A DNA stretch of 64,000 nucleotides from Leucobacter sp. wl10 (GCF_003569785.1 NZ_KZ983987.1:269853-333852); one strand, 5' to 3'; positions 1-8,665 are shown, counted from the stretch's first letter. Notes: generated from the sequence alone by a model not told the origin. Translations and numbers: made by a program.

Positions 1-1023
1 GTCGCCGCCCGTGAAGAGGCCGTCGTCGAAGGCGAAGAGACCGAGGTAGAGCGAGCCGATCACGCCGGCCACCAGGTGCAGGCCCACCACGTCGAGCGAG
101 TCGTCGTATCCCAGGCGGTACTTGAGGTCGATGGCGAAGGCGCAGGCGATGCCGGCGATCAGTCCGAGCAGCAGCGCCCAGACGGGCGAGAGGTTCAGCG
201 CCGATGGGGTGATCGCGACCAGGCCGGCGACCGCGCCGGAGGCGGCGCCCACGACGCCGGGCTTCTTATCGCGCATCACGTCGACGACGATCCAGCCGAC
301 GATGCCCGCGGCGGGAGCCCCGAGGGTGTTGACCAGGATCAGGCCTGCGTCGGACGCCGTGCCCGCGAGACCCGAGTTGAAGCCGATCCAGCCGAACCAC
401 AGCAGGGCGGCGCCGATCGTCACGAGCGGAACGCTGTGGGGCTTGTGCGAGCCGGGGGCGAAACCGAGACGCTTTCCCGCCACGATCGCCAGCGCCAGGG
501 CGGCGGCACCCGCGTTGATGTGGATCACCGTGCCGCCGGCGAGGTCGATGACGTCGGGCGTGCCGAGGGTGCTGCCGAGGTTCTGGATCCAGCCGCCGCC
601 CCAAACCCAGGCCGCGACCGGGAAGTAGACGAGCGTCGCCCAGACGCCCGCGAACAGCACCCAGGATCCGAGACCGACGCGGTCCGCGATCGCGCCCGAG
701 ATCAGCGCCGTGGTGATCATCGCGAAGACGGCCCCGAAGCCGACGCCGATGAAGCTCGCCGGATCCGTCTCGATGAGCCCGAAGTCCTTGAACGGGCTGC
801 CGGCCCAGCCGCTCTCGCCGTCCGCGAAATAGTTCATGCTGTAGCCGAACAGGATCCACAGGACCCCGACGACGCCCATCGCGCTGACGCTGAAGAGCAT
901 CATGTTGACCACGGAGCGCACGCGCACGAGACCGCCGTAGAAGAGCGCGAGCCCCGGCGTCATGATGAGCACGAGCGCGCTGCTCGCGAGCGTCCACACC
1001 TGTGGCGCTGTGATTGCTTCCAT
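1..1023 (-). CDS. amtB: Ammonium transporter AmtB, C-terminal part cut off by the window edge
   Basis: This is an ammonium channel of the Amt/Mep/Rh family in the inner membrane, conducting NH3/NH4+ for nitrogen assimilation. The 341 residues visible here contain most of the eleven-helix core. The two pore histidines are present at H168 (in GGTVIHINAG) and H316 (in DVVGLHLVAG), and the N-terminal MTPGLALFYGG segment is typical. The start is the ATG at 1021-1023, preceded by a GAAAGG ribosome-binding site about 12 bases away. The reading frame is open to base 1, so the last helices and the cytoplasmic tail, and possibly a glnK partner, lie outside the window. A four-box GlnR-type site lies 78 bp upstream, so nitrogen control is likely. 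Identification is secure. Confidence 0.96.
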   Translation of the reverse strand, partial: MEAITAPQVWTLASSALVLIMTPGLALFYGGLVRVRSVVNMMLFSVSAMGVVGVLWILFGYSMNYFADGESGWAGSPFKDFGLIETDPASFIGVGFGAVFAMITTALISGAIADRVGLGSWVLFAGVWATLVYFPVAAWVWGGGWIQNLGSTLGTPDVIDLAGGTVIHINAGAAALALAIVAGKRLGFAPGSHKPHSVPLVTIGAALLWFGWIGFNSGLAGTASDAGLILVNTLGAPAAGIVGWIVVDVMRDKKPGVVGAASGAVAGLVAITPSALNLSPVWALLLGLIAGIACAFAIDLKYRLGYDDSLDVVGLHLVAGVIGSLYLGLFAFDDGLFTGGD

Positions 1024-1100
1024 GTCTGCTGCCGCCTTTCTCCCGACTCCGCCGGGATAGCTGTCGTGCGACCAGTGTGCGCCGAGGCTGTTTCTGCTCC

Positions 1101-1138
1101 GTCTCGCCGGAGTTACCCGGTTGTCACATGTGTGTGAC
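1101..1138 (-). promoter_or_regulatory. GlnR-type binding site upstream of amtB
   Basis: Read on the minus strand, four pentamers GTCAC, GTGAC, GTAAC and GAGAC follow each other with exactly six bases between each. This matches the known actinobacterial GlnR arrangement gTnAC-n6-GaAAC repeated twice. The site lies 78 bp before the amtB start codon. The third base of box 2 and of box 4 departs from GaAAC, which is common in real sites. Regulation by GlnR is inferred from the match and from the target gene. Confidence 0.7.
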
Positions 1139-1214
1139 GACCGCGTTTCGGGCGGGGCCGGGTGGCGAGCGGCGGCGGGCTCGGCCTCACGAGGGGGAGG
1201 CGCCGTGAAGGTGC

Positions 1215-1307
1215 TAAGATGTACAGGTTGCCGTTCGAACGGCCGCGGATAAAGAGAGCTCCAGCATCCCGCTGACGGCGCCGCGCAGCAAGAGAGAGGG
1301 GATCCCT
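1215..1307 (+). promoter_or_regulatory. Probable rpsO promoter and 5' leader with a hairpin
   Basis: A -10-like TAAGAT lies at 1215-1220 with no clear -35. A perfect 14-base palindrome (GCCGTTCGAACGGC, 1230-1243) would form at the start of the transcript, about 65 bases before the rpsO start. Leaders of rpsO in several bacteria bind S15 and repress translation. Whether this one does is not shown by the sequence. Confidence 0.4.
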
Positions 1308-1577
1308 ATGGCACTGGATGCAGAGGTCAAGAAGGCGATCATCGAAGAGTACGCGACCAAGCCCGGTGACACCGGTTCCCCCGAGGTGCAGGTCGCGATG
1401 CTCACCCAGCGGATCAAGGACCTGACCGAGCACCTCAAGACCCACAAGCACGATCACCACTCGCGCCGCGGTCTGCTGCTGCTCGTCGGTCAGCGTCGCC
1501 GCCTCCTGGGATACCTCCAGGACGTCGACATCTCCCGCTACCGCTCGCTCATCGAGCGCCTCGGGCTGCGCCGCTAG
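1308..1577 (+). CDS. rpsO: 30S ribosomal protein S15
   Basis: S15 binds the central domain of 16S rRNA and nucleates assembly of the small-subunit platform. The 89-residue product has the normal length and the family core, including [17 protein letters not shown], then [15 protein letters not shown], then the basic end [14 protein letters not shown]. The ATG has a purine-rich AGAGAGGGG upstream. In most bacteria pnp follows rpsO directly or nearly so; here the next gene is an unrelated membrane protein on the other strand and pnp appears only at 63.5 kb. Expression is probably monocistronic because a strong hairpin terminator follows. Confidence 0.98.
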   Translation: MALDAEVKKAIIEEYATKPGDTGSPEVQVAMLTQRIKDLTEHLKTHKHDHHSRRGLLLLVGQRRRLLGYLQDVDISRYRSLIERLGLRR

Positions 1578-1616
1578 CGCCCGCGGTTCGTCGGACGCTG
1601 GTCGCCTGACCACTGC

Positions 1617-1656
1617 GAAACGCCCCGCTTCCTCCTCGCGAGGGACGGGGCGTTTC
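1617..1656 (+). terminator. Intrinsic terminator after rpsO
   Basis: An 11-bp perfect inverted repeat (GAAACGCCCCG / CGGGGCGTTTC) has arms at 1617-1627 and 1646-1656. The loop contains a further palindrome CCTCGCGAGG. The A/T-rich arm ends allow function in both directions. Confidence 0.75.
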
Positions 1657-1758
1657 TGCGTGCGCCGCGCGGATCGCGCGTCGGATCGGATCGGCGCCTT
1701 CGGTCCGAGCGGCGACCCCGGTCCGAGCGGCGACCGCCTGAACCGGACGGGACGCTCG

Positions 1759-2217
1759 TCAGTAGGGGATCACCGAGGCCATCCAGCTCCCGGCCAGGGA
1801 GCCGATGATCGAGACGATCGACAGCGAGGCGCAGACGAGCGCGCCGATCGCAGCCCACCGGAAGCGCGGCGCCCTGCGCTGCAGCACCCCGCCGATGGAG
1901 AGGCCCAGCGCGGTGATCATCACCAGCAGTTGCGCGGTGGGCAGCATGAACGCTGCGAACGACATCTGTTCGGCGAGGACCGCCTGCCGGTAGATGAGCG
2001 GTATCAGGACGTTCAGCAGCGCGGGGAGCGCGACGAGTGCGAGGGCGACGATGCCGAGCACGTTGGCGCGCTGCTGCACCGGCGCGCCGTAGGGCGCGTA
2101 CTGGGGGGCGTAGAGCGCAGGCTGCTGCGGGAGCTGCTGCTGTGAGAACTCCTGCTGGGGGAACTGCTGCTGCTGCTGCTGCGAAGGGATGGGTGCTTCG
2201 GGATCGCGATAGCTCAT
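1759..2217 (-). CDS. Gln-rich small membrane protein of unknown function
   Basis: I do not recognise this 152-residue protein. The first 50 residues are rich in Gln, Pro and Tyr, with runs such as SQQQQQQFPQQ and QYAPYGAP, and are likely disordered and cytoplasmic. Three hydrophobic segments follow at about residues 52-75, 86-110 and 121-146. This layout is common in short actinobacterial membrane proteins sometimes annotated as DUF4190-like, but that family call is only a guess. The gene appears leaderless: TAGGCT (2224-2229 on the minus strand) lies six bases before the ATG, and no ribosome-binding site is seen. Confidence 0.75.
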   Translation of the reverse strand: MSYRDPEAPIPSQQQQQQFPQQEFSQQQLPQQPALYAPQYAPYGAPVQQRANVLGIVALALVALPALLNVLIPLIYRQAVLAEQMSFAAFMLPTAQLLVMITALGLSIGGVLQRRAPRFRWAAIGALVCASLSIVSIIGSLAGSWMASVIPY

Positions 2218-2223
2218 ACCCGA

Positions 2224-2229
2224 AGCCTA
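2224..2229 (-). promoter_or_regulatory. -10 box of a probable leaderless promoter
   Basis: TAGGCT is followed by six bases and then the ATG of the Gln-rich membrane protein, so transcription would begin at or next to the start codon. The same spacing recurs before several other genes in the window. Confidence 0.5.
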
Positions 2230-2249
2230 GCGAACCGGGACACGCCGAA

Positions 2250-2277
2250 GGCCCGCCCTGCCGAAGCAGAGCGGGCC
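2250..2277 (-). terminator. Hairpin terminator after the aminotransferase
   Basis: GGCCCGC-c-CTGC, a CGAA loop, and GCAG-a-GCGGGCC form a stem of 11 pairs with one internal mismatch. It lies 17 bases beyond the stop codon of the leftward aminotransferase gene. The T-run is poor, as usual in high-G+C genomes. Confidence 0.6.
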
Positions 2278-2294
2278 CGATCCGCGGCAGATCC

Positions 2295-3689
2295 TCAGAT
2301 CTTGGAGGAGGCGTCCGCCAGCACGCTGCGGAGGATGCCGCCGATCTCCGCGAACTCCGCCGGACCGATGGTCAGCGGGGGAGCGAGCTGGATGACGGGG
2401 TCCCCGCGATCGTCGGCGCGGCAGTACAGGCCTGCCTCCCAGAGGGCGGGCGAGAGGTAGTCGCGCAGGAGCCGATCCGACTCCTCCTCGTTGAAGGTCT
2501 CCTTGGTGGCCTTGTCCTTGACCAGTTCGATGCCGAAGAAGTACCCCTCACCGCGCACGTCACCGACGACGTCGATGTCGAGCAGCTTCTCGAGCTCCGC
2601 GCGGAACAGGGGGCTGTTCTCGCGCACGCGGCCGTTGAGGTCCTCCTCCTCGAAGATGTCGAGGTTGGCGAGGGCGGCGGCGGCGGCGGCCGGGTGACCG
2701 GCGAAGGTGAAGCCGTGGTAGAAGGTGTTCTCGGTCGAGTTGAACGGCTCCGACACCTTGTCCGAGACGATCATGGCGCCCAGGGGGACGTAGCCCGAGG
2801 TGATGCCCTTGGCCGAGGTGATGATGTCGGGCTCGTAGCCGAGCGCCCTCGAGGCGAAGAAGTCGCCGACGCGCCCGTAGGCGCAGATGACCTCGTCCGA
2901 GACGAGCAGCACGTCGTACTGGTCGCAGATCTCGCGCACCCGCTTGAAGTAGCCGGGGGGCGGCGGGAAGCAGCCGCCGGAGTTCTGCACGGGCTCGAGG
3001 AACACGGCCGCGACGGTGTCGGGACCCTCGAACAGGATCGCCTCCTCGATGCGGTTGGCGGCCCACTGGCCGAAGGCCTCGAGATCATCCGAAGGGGCGC
3101 CCATCTCGTCGGCGCGGTAGAAGTTGGTGTTGGGCACGCGGTGACCACCCGGAGTCAGCGGCTCGTAGAACTTCTTCATATCGGGGATGCCGGTGATGGC
3201 GAGCGCGCCCTGGGGGGTGCCGTGGTAGGCGACCGAGCGGGAGATGACCTTGTGCTTCATCGGCTTGCCCTGGATCTTCCAGAAGTGCTTCGCCAGCTTG
3301 AACGCCGACTCCACGGCCTCGCCGCCGCCGGTGGTGAAGAACACCTTGTTCATCTCGCCGGGCGCATAGCTCGAGAGGCGCTCGGACAGCTCGATGGCGG
3401 CGGGGTGGGCGTACGACCACAGCGGCATGAAGTCGAGCTGCTGCATCTGCTTGGCGGCCGCCTGCACGATGCGCTCGCGGCCGTGGCCGGCGTTGACGAC
3501 GAACAGGCCCGCGAGGCCGTCGATGTACTGCTTGCCCGCGGCGTCGTAGATGTGGTGGCCCTCGGCGCGCGTGATGACGGGGATGCCGTCGTCGAGCACC
3601 TTGCGGTTGGTGAAGTGCGGCCACATGTGGCGCTTGGCCGAGGCCTGGAGCGCGGCGGTGTCCACCGCGGCGGTGGGATCAAAAGACAT
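2295..3689 (-). CDS. Class III PLP aminotransferase, probably putrescine/polyamine:pyruvate (SpuC-like)
   Basis: This 464-residue enzyme belongs to the class III pyridoxal-phosphate aminotransferases (omega-amine, GABA and putrescine transaminases). Seen directly are the cofactor-site region LLVSDEVICAYGRVGDFF and the Schiff-base lysine in ITSAKGITSGYVPLGA, plus the N-terminal RHMWPHFTN seen in putrescine/beta-alanine-pyruvate enzymes. The start MSFDPTAAVD (ATG at 3687-3689) is chosen because it comes two bases after the stop of the upstream Lrp-type regulator and has GGGGAA ahead of it; the open frame runs further upstream only through the regulator. Its place beside the Lrp gene and a divergent polyamine importer suggests it starts putrescine breakdown. 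The exact amine donor is inferred. Confidence 0.88.
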   Translation of the reverse strand: MSFDPTAAVDTAALQASAKRHMWPHFTNRKVLDDGIPVITRAEGHHIYDAAGKQYIDGLAGLFVVNAGHGRERIVQAAAKQMQQLDFMPLWSYAHPAAIELSERLSSYAPGEMNKVFFTTGGGEAVESAFKLAKHFWKIQGKPMKHKVISRSVAYHGTPQGALAITGIPDMKKFYEPLTPGGHRVPNTNFYRADEMGAPSDDLEAFGQWAANRIEEAILFEGPDTVAAVFLEPVQNSGGCFPPPPGYFKRVREICDQYDVLLVSDEVICAYGRVGDFFASRALGYEPDIITSAKGITSGYVPLGAMIVSDKVSEPFNSTENTFYHGFTFAGHPAAAAAALANLDIFEEEDLNGRVRENSPLFRAELEKLLDIDVVGDVRGEGYFFGIELVKDKATKETFNEEESDRLLRDYLSPALWEAGLYCRADDRGDPVIQLAPPLTIGPAEFAEIGGILRSVLADASSKI

Positions 3690-3691
3690 GG

Positions 3692-4159
3692 TTATCGTGT
3701 TCCCCAGTCGTATTTCTGTTTGGTGAGTTGGAGGTAGACGAAGGTCTCGGTCGACGCGACGCCGTCGATCCCGCGGATCTTCTCGTTCAGCAGCTCGATG
3801 AGCCCCTCGTCGTCCTCGCAGACGACCTCCACCAGGATGTCGAAGGAGCCTGCGCTGAGTACGACATAGCTGCACTCCGGCATCTCTGCGAGGCGATCGG
3901 CGACGACCCTGGTGTCACCGGAAACGCGGATGCCGAGCATCGCTTGTCGGCTGAAGCCGAGTCGCATCGGGTCCGTCACGGCAACGATCTGCATGACCCC
4001 GGCATCTGTGAGCTTCTGCACGCGCTGGCGCACGGCGGCCTCGCTGAGGCCGACCGCCTTGCCGATCTCCGCGTACGAACGGCGGCCATCTCGCTGGAGT
4101 TGCTCGATGATCGCCTTCGACGTGGTGTCGAGCGCCGGTGTGGTGCGTTTGCTGCTCAC
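3692..4159 (-). CDS. Lrp/AsnC-family transcriptional regulator
   Basis: This 155-residue protein has an N-terminal winged helix-turn-helix (SYAEIGKAVGLSEAAVRQRV) followed by a C-terminal RAM ligand-binding domain ending YLQLTKQKYDWGTR. The GTG at 4157-4159 is preferred over a TTG 36 bases upstream because it gives the usual family length. The stop is two bases from the start of the aminotransferase gene, so the two form an operon. The polyamine importer is divergent across a 359-base gap. It probably senses an amine or amino acid and controls both transcripts, which is inference from position. Confidence 0.88.
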   Translation of the reverse strand: MSSKRTTPALDTTSKAIIEQLQRDGRRSYAEIGKAVGLSEAAVRQRVQKLTDAGVMQIVAVTDPMRLGFSRQAMLGIRVSGDTRVVADRLAEMPECSYVVLSAGSFDILVEVVCEDDEGLIELLNEKIRGIDGVASTETFVYLQLTKQKYDWGTR

Positions 4160-4518
4160 GCAACTGATTCTCGCAGTGAAGCTGGGAAAAAGCAAAGGAA
4201 TCCGAAGAATCCATCGGCGATTTCAATCAATCTCCGTGCTCCGGGCCGGAATGGAAGACGCTTGTCGCGCGGGACGGGATCACGGCCCGGCGACCGGAGC
4301 GCAGCATTCGGAACGGGTGGCGGAAGGGACGATCCGCCACCAGATCCGCTGGAGGTCACCGCGGAAAATAACTGTTCCGTGAAGAATTCGCGTCGGCGGG
4401 GTGCGCGAGTGGCGTGTTTTCCCACATCTGTGCCATAGTTTCGATGCACAGAACCGGCGATGCGGCCGCTCGCGCCCATCTCGGCATCCGGAGCAGTGAG
4501 AACCAAAGGAGATATCTC
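4160..4518. promoter_or_regulatory. Divergent control region between the Lrp regulator and the polyamine importer
   Basis: This 359-base stretch holds no convincing gene. It contains a possible operator, CGGAA-n8-TTCCG at 4362-4379, and a -10-like CATAGT at 4434-4439 that could serve the rightward importer. It is visibly richer in A/T than the genes on either side. No -35 box or riboswitch fold was recognised. Confidence 0.4.
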
Positions 4519-5724
4519 ATGGCACGCCAGCCCGAAGATCCGATCGTCCGCAGCATCGTCGACGTGATTCGCGGCGCCCAACTCAGCCGGCGCCAGCTGC
4601 TCCGCGGTGCGGCGGTGGGCGCCGCGGGTGCGGGCACGCTCGCGCTCGCCTCGTGCGCCGGCGGCTCTGGCGCCGGCGGCTCTGGCGGCGGCGCCATCGT
4701 CTGGGGCAACTGGACGTACTACCTCGACTACGACAATTCGACCGGCGACTATCCCACGCTCGAAGCCTTCAAGAAGCAGGCCGGTTTCAACGTCGACTAC
4801 CTCGAGGACATCGACGACAACAACACCTTCTACGGCAAGATCAAGGACCAGCTGCAGCTCGGCCAGCACACCGGCTACGACGTGATCACCTTCACCGACT
4901 GGATGAACGGGCGCCTCATCCAGGCCGAGCAGGTGCAGGAGTTCGACTACGCGAACCTGCCCAACGTCGAGGCGAACCTCGTCGACGCGCAGCGGGACGC
5001 CCTCGACGTGGATCCGGGTCGCAAGTTCTCGATCCCGTGGCAGTTGCCGGCCTCCGGGTGGGTGTGGAACACGGCGGCGGTGCCGAAGGGCATCAAGACT
5101 CTCGACGACTTCCTCCGCCCCGACCTCAAGGGCAAGGTCGTGGTGCTGAGCGAGCTGCGCGACACGATGGGCATGATCCTCGCCGGCCTCGGCTACGATC
5201 CCGCGGGCGGGTGGGGCGACAAGGAGTTCGACGAGGCGCTGGCGTGGCTCGACGACGCCCTGCAGAGCGGCCAGATCGGCAACGTGAAGGGCAACAGCTA
5301 CACGCAGGACCTCATCACCGGCGACGCGCTGGCGGCCATGGCGTGGACGGGCGACGTCATCACGCTCAACGCCGAGAACGACAACCAGTGGACGCTCGAG
5401 ATCCCCGAGTCGGGCGGCATGATCGCGTCCGACTCCTTCACGGTTCCGAACGGCACCTCGGCCGAGGCGAAGAAGAAGGTCGAGCAGATGATCGACTACT
5501 ACTACGACCCGGAGGTCATGGCGCAGGTCGCCGACTACGTCACCTTCGTCCCCCCGGTGAAGGGCACGCAGGAGGCGATGGCGAAGGTCAACCCCGACAA
5601 CGTCGACAACCCGCTCATCTTCCCGACCGAGCAGGACTGGAAGCGCCTGCGCTCCTTCCGCACCCTCACCGCCGAAGAGGACAAGAGGTACTCCACGGCA
5701 TTCCAGAACGTGCTGGGGCTGTAG
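4519..5724 (+). CDS. Spermidine/putrescine-binding lipoprotein of an ABC importer
   Basis: This is the extracytoplasmic solute-binding component of a polyamine ABC importer (PotD/PotF family), 401 residues long. The N-terminus carries a twin-arginine signal (LSRRQLLRG, about residues 22-30) followed by a lipobox ending in LASC, so it is likely exported folded by Tat and lipidated. The mature part starts with AIVWGNWTYYLDYD and contains the family-typical FSIPWQLPASGWVWNT segment. The ATG at 4519 is preceded by AAAGGAGA at good spacing; 35 upstream in-frame codons lack such a site. It heads a four-gene operon of binding protein, ATPase and two permeases. Confidence 0.92.
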   Translation: MARQPEDPIVRSIVDVIRGAQLSRRQLLRGAAVGAAGAGTLALASCAGGSGAGGSGGGAIVWGNWTYYLDYDNSTGDYPTLEAFKKQAGFNVDYLEDIDDNNTFYGKIKDQLQLGQHTGYDVITFTDWMNGRLIQAEQVQEFDYANLPNVEANLVDAQRDALDVDPGRKFSIPWQLPASGWVWNTAAVPKGIKTLDDFLRPDLKGKVVVLSELRDTMGMILAGLGYDPAGGWGDKEFDEALAWLDDALQSGQIGNVKGNSYTQDLITGDALAAMAWTGDVITLNAENDNQWTLEIPESGGMIASDSFTVPNGTSAEAKKKVEQMIDYYYDPEVMAQVADYVTFVPPVKGTQEAMAKVNPDNVDNPLIFPTEQDWKRLRSFRTLTAEEDKRYSTAFQNVLGL

Positions 5725-5727
5725 ATC

Positions 5728-6906
5728 ATGGCGGATAACTCGTTCGCCGCCTCGGGCGCGGATCTCGAACTGGTCGGGATCCAGAAGCGCTTCCCCGGCT
5801 TCACCGCCGTCGAAGCCCTCGACCTCACTATCCCCGCTGGCTCGTTCTTCGCGCTGCTCGGACCGTCGGGCTGCGGGAAGACGACGACGCTGCGGCTCGT
5901 CGCCGGGCTCGAGGATCCCACGCAGGGCAAGATCCTCATCGGCGGCAAGGACGTGAGCGGCCTGAAGCCGCACAGGCGTCCCGTCAACACCGTCTTCCAG
6001 TCGTACGCGCTCTTCCCGCACATGACGATTCTCGAGAACGTGGCCTTCGGGCTGCGGCGCCGCAGGATCGGCGATCCCGTGGGCAAGGCGCACGAGGCGC
6101 TGCGGCTGGTGGAGCTCGACCACATGGCGGACCGCAAGCCGGCTCAGCTGTCGGGAGGTCAGCAGCAGCGCGTCGCGCTGGCCCGCGCGGTCGTGAACCG
6201 CCCGGCGCTGCTCCTGCTCGACGAGCCCCTCGGCGCGCTCGATCTCAAACTGCGCCGGCAGATGCAGCAGGAGCTGAAGCAGATCCAGCAGGAGGTGGGA
6301 CTGACCTTCCTGCACGTCACGCACGATCAGGAGGAGGCCATGACCATGGCCGACACGGTCGCCGTCATGAACCGGGGCCGCATCGAGCAGATGGGCGCCC
6401 CGGAGGAGCTGTACGAACTCCCCAGGACGGTGTTCGTGGCCAACTTCCTGGGCCAGTCGAACCTGTTCCAGGTGGAGGTCGCGGGGAGCACCGACCAGGT
6501 GCTGCGCACCGATTTCAACGGCGTGCCCATCTCGGTGCCGCGTGCGCGCAGCGCGCGCGACGGCGGTTCGATCACCATCGGCGTGCGCCCGGAGAAGCTG
6601 ACCCTCTCGAAGACCCCTCTGGCAGCCGACGCGTCGACCAACGCGGTCGGGCCGGGCCGCATCGTCGACGTCTCGTTCATCGGTGTGAGCACGCAGTACA
6701 CGGTCGAGCTGCCCGGCGCGGGACCCGTGCAGGTGTTCGCGCAGAATCTCCAGGCCGGCCCCACCGCAGCCCTCGGCGACGAGGTGTGGCTGAGCTGGCA
6801 CATCGAGCACACCTTCGGGCTCGCCGACGACCGACTCGAGACGGGGGCCCTCACCGCCGATTTCTCGACCCGGGCGATCGCGGCCCAGGCGGCCCACGCG
6901 GAGTAG
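5728..6906 (+). CDS. potA: Polyamine ABC importer ATPase
   Basis: This 392-residue ATPase energises the polyamine importer. All motifs are intact: Walker A GPSGCGKTT (about residues 47-55), the Q-loop in VFQSYALFPHM, the signature LSGGQQQRVALARA, Walker B LLLLDEPLGALD, and the switch histidine in HVTHDQEEAM. A C-terminal TOBE-type regulatory region follows (about residues 280-370, with IGVRPEKLTL). The gene begins three bases after the stop of the binding-protein gene, so it is co-translated with it. The substrate class comes from context. Confidence 0.93.
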   Translation: MADNSFAASGADLELVGIQKRFPGFTAVEALDLTIPAGSFFALLGPSGCGKTTTLRLVAGLEDPTQGKILIGGKDVSGLKPHRRPVNTVFQSYALFPHMTILENVAFGLRRRRIGDPVGKAHEALRLVELDHMADRKPAQLSGGQQQRVALARAVVNRPALLLLDEPLGALDLKLRRQMQQELKQIQQEVGLTFLHVTHDQEEAMTMADTVAVMNRGRIEQMGAPEELYELPRTVFVANFLGQSNLFQVEVAGSTDQVLRTDFNGVPISVPRARSARDGGSITIGVRPEKLTLSKTPLAADASTNAVGPGRIVDVSFIGVSTQYTVELPGAGPVQVFAQNLQAGPTAALGDEVWLSWHIEHTFGLADDRLETGALTADFSTRAIAAQAAHAE

Positions 6907-6915
6907 GAGGCGACC

Positions 6916-7776
6916 ATGGCAATCACCGCCTTCTCCGCTGCCGCGAAGGTCGTCGAACAGGCTCCGCGCAAGCGGGGCTGGGTCGCCCTGCTGCTGCTGG
7001 CGCCGGGCATCGCGTACATGCTGCTCTTCTTCGTGGCGCCCTTCATCCAGCTGGTGATCACCTCGCTGCAGGCGCCGGCCGATACCGGGGGCATCGGGCA
7101 GTACGTCGCCGCGATGCAGTTCTCCAATTACTGGGCCGCGATCCAGGAGTACTGGCCGCACCTGCTGCGCTCCTTCGTCTACGCGCTGACCGCGACCGTC
7201 ATCGGCCTCGTGATCAGTTATCCGCTCGCCTACCTCATCGGCGTGAAGGTGCGGTCGAAGCCGATGCTGCAGGGGATCCTGCTGATCCTCGTCGTCGCGC
7301 CGTTCTTCATCAGCTTCCTGCTGCGCACGCTCGCCTGGAAGTCGATCCTGCCGAACGAGCTGATAGGCACCCACTTCTCGGTCATCTTCGGCCTCGTGTA
7401 CAACTTCATCCCGTTCATGGTGCTCCCCATGTTCTCGTCGCTGCAGGCGCTCGACCTGCGCCTGCTCGAGGCGGGGTCGGATCTCTACGCCTCGCCCGTG
7501 ACCACGTTCCGCAGGGTCACGCTGCCGCTGTCGATGCCGGGCGTCGTGTCGGGCACGCTGCTGAGCTTCATCCCGATGTCCGGCGACTACGTGAACGCGT
7601 CGAGGGAGTTCCTGGGCGGCACCTCGACCACCATGATCGGCAACGTCATCGAGTCGAACTTCTTGCAGACGCAGAACTATCCGATGGCGGCGGTCCTCTC
7701 GATCCTTCTCATGGTGATCATCCTGGTGATCGTCGCGAGCTACGTGCGCAAGAGCGGGGCGGAGGATCTGCTGTGA
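6916..7776 (+). CDS. potB: Polyamine ABC importer permease (PotB-like)
   Basis: This 286-residue inner-membrane permease has six predicted helices and the cytoplasmic EAA loop that contacts the ATPase (LEAGSDLYASPVTTFRRVTL). Its N-terminal region GWVALLLLAPGIAYMLLFFV is typical of PotB/PotH proteins. It starts nine bases after potA with GGAGG just ahead of the ATG. Its last codons overlap the start of the next permease. Confidence 0.92.
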   Translation: MAITAFSAAAKVVEQAPRKRGWVALLLLAPGIAYMLLFFVAPFIQLVITSLQAPADTGGIGQYVAAMQFSNYWAAIQEYWPHLLRSFVYALTATVIGLVISYPLAYLIGVKVRSKPMLQGILLILVVAPFFISFLLRTLAWKSILPNELIGTHFSVIFGLVYNFIPFMVLPMFSSLQALDLRLLEAGSDLYASPVTTFRRVTLPLSMPGVVSGTLLSFIPMSGDYVNASREFLGGTSTTMIGNVIESNFLQTQNYPMAAVLSILLMVIILVIVASYVRKSGAEDLL

Positions 7777-8573
7777 AGAACTTCAGCCTCGGAAAGGCCT
7801 TCGTGCCGGTCGTCGGCGCGATCGCGCTCATCTATCTGCTGCTGCCGATCGCCCACGTCATCGTGTTCTCGTTCAACGACGCCGGTCGCAACAACATCAT
7901 CTGGCGCGGCTTCACGCTCGACAACTGGCAGAACCCGTGCGGCGCGCCGCAGGTGTGCACCGCCTTCGGCAACAGCGTGCTGGTCGGCGTCGTCGCCACG
8001 GTGATCGCGACCGTCCTCGGAACGATGATCGCGATCGCGCTGGTGCGCTACCGGTTCAGGGGGCGCTCGACGGTCAGCCTGCTGCTGTTCACCCCGATGG
8101 CGACCCCCGAGGTGGTGCTGGGCGCGGGCCTCGCGGCGCAGTTCCTGCTCGCGGGCGTGGAGAAGGGCCTCGGCACGGTCATCCTCGCGCACACGATGTT
8201 CTGCATCTCGTACGTGGTGGTGGCGGTGAAGGCGCGGGTGGCGAGCCTCGATCCGGCGATCGAGGAGGCGGGACGCGACCTCTACGCCTCGCCCGGCCAG
8301 GTGTTCTGGCGCATCACCCTGCCCATGCTGATGCCGGGGATCATCGGCGCCGCGCTGCTGAGCTTCGCGCTGTCGTTCGACGACTTCATCATCACGAACT
8401 TCAACTCGGGCACCGCCACGACGTTCCCCAAGTTCATCTACGTCTCGGCGCTGAAGGGCGTTCCGGCGCAGGCGAACGTGCTGGCCTCGATCGTCTTCGT
8501 GGGTGCGCTGCTGCTGGTGATCATCGTGCAGGTGATGCGCATCAACAAGCAGAAGCGGCTCGCCAGGGCCTGA
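7773..8573 (+). CDS. potC: Polyamine ABC importer permease (PotC-like)
   Basis: This 266-residue second permease has an EAA loop (IEEAGRDLYASPGQVFWRIT) and the PotC-like end LSFALSFDDFIITNF. The GTG start at 7773 overlaps the potB stop in a GTGA junction, which implies translational coupling. It closes the operon and a strong hairpin follows. A much longer frame runs through potA and potB out of frame and is not a real extension. Confidence 0.92.
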   Translation: MKNFSLGKAFVPVVGAIALIYLLLPIAHVIVFSFNDAGRNNIIWRGFTLDNWQNPCGAPQVCTAFGNSVLVGVVATVIATVLGTMIAIALVRYRFRGRSTVSLLLFTPMATPEVVLGAGLAAQFLLAGVEKGLGTVILAHTMFCISYVVVAVKARVASLDPAIEEAGRDLYASPGQVFWRITLPMLMPGIIGAALLSFALSFDDFIITNFNSGTATTFPKFIYVSALKGVPAQANVLASIVFVGALLLVIIVQVMRINKQKRLARA

Positions 8574-8583
8574 CCCGTCGCCG

Positions 8584-8623
8584 GGTCGCCCCGCGCACCG
8601 ACGGGTGGGCGGGGCGACCGTTT
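8584..8623 (+). terminator. Intrinsic terminator after the polyamine importer operon
   Basis: Eleven-base perfect arms GGTCGCCCCGC (8584-8594) and GCGGGGCGACC (8609-8619) are followed by GTTT. The hairpin lies 10 bases after the potC stop. Confidence 0.75.
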
Positions 8624-8665
8624 CCGGGCGCGATGGTGAGGGGGCGAAAGGTAAGCTAGGGGATC

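Noticed and set aside
1123-1138. A GTCACA-n4-TGTGAC dyad as a separate CRP-like site
   Set aside because: CRP sites have the opposite order TGTGA-n6-TCACA, and the sequence is better explained as two of the four GlnR pentamers.
4156-7374. A 1072-codon open frame on the minus strand across the polyamine importer genes
   Set aside because: It is antisense to four clear genes and its product is Arg/Leu/Val/Asp-rich without any domain, as expected from high-G+C antisense frames.
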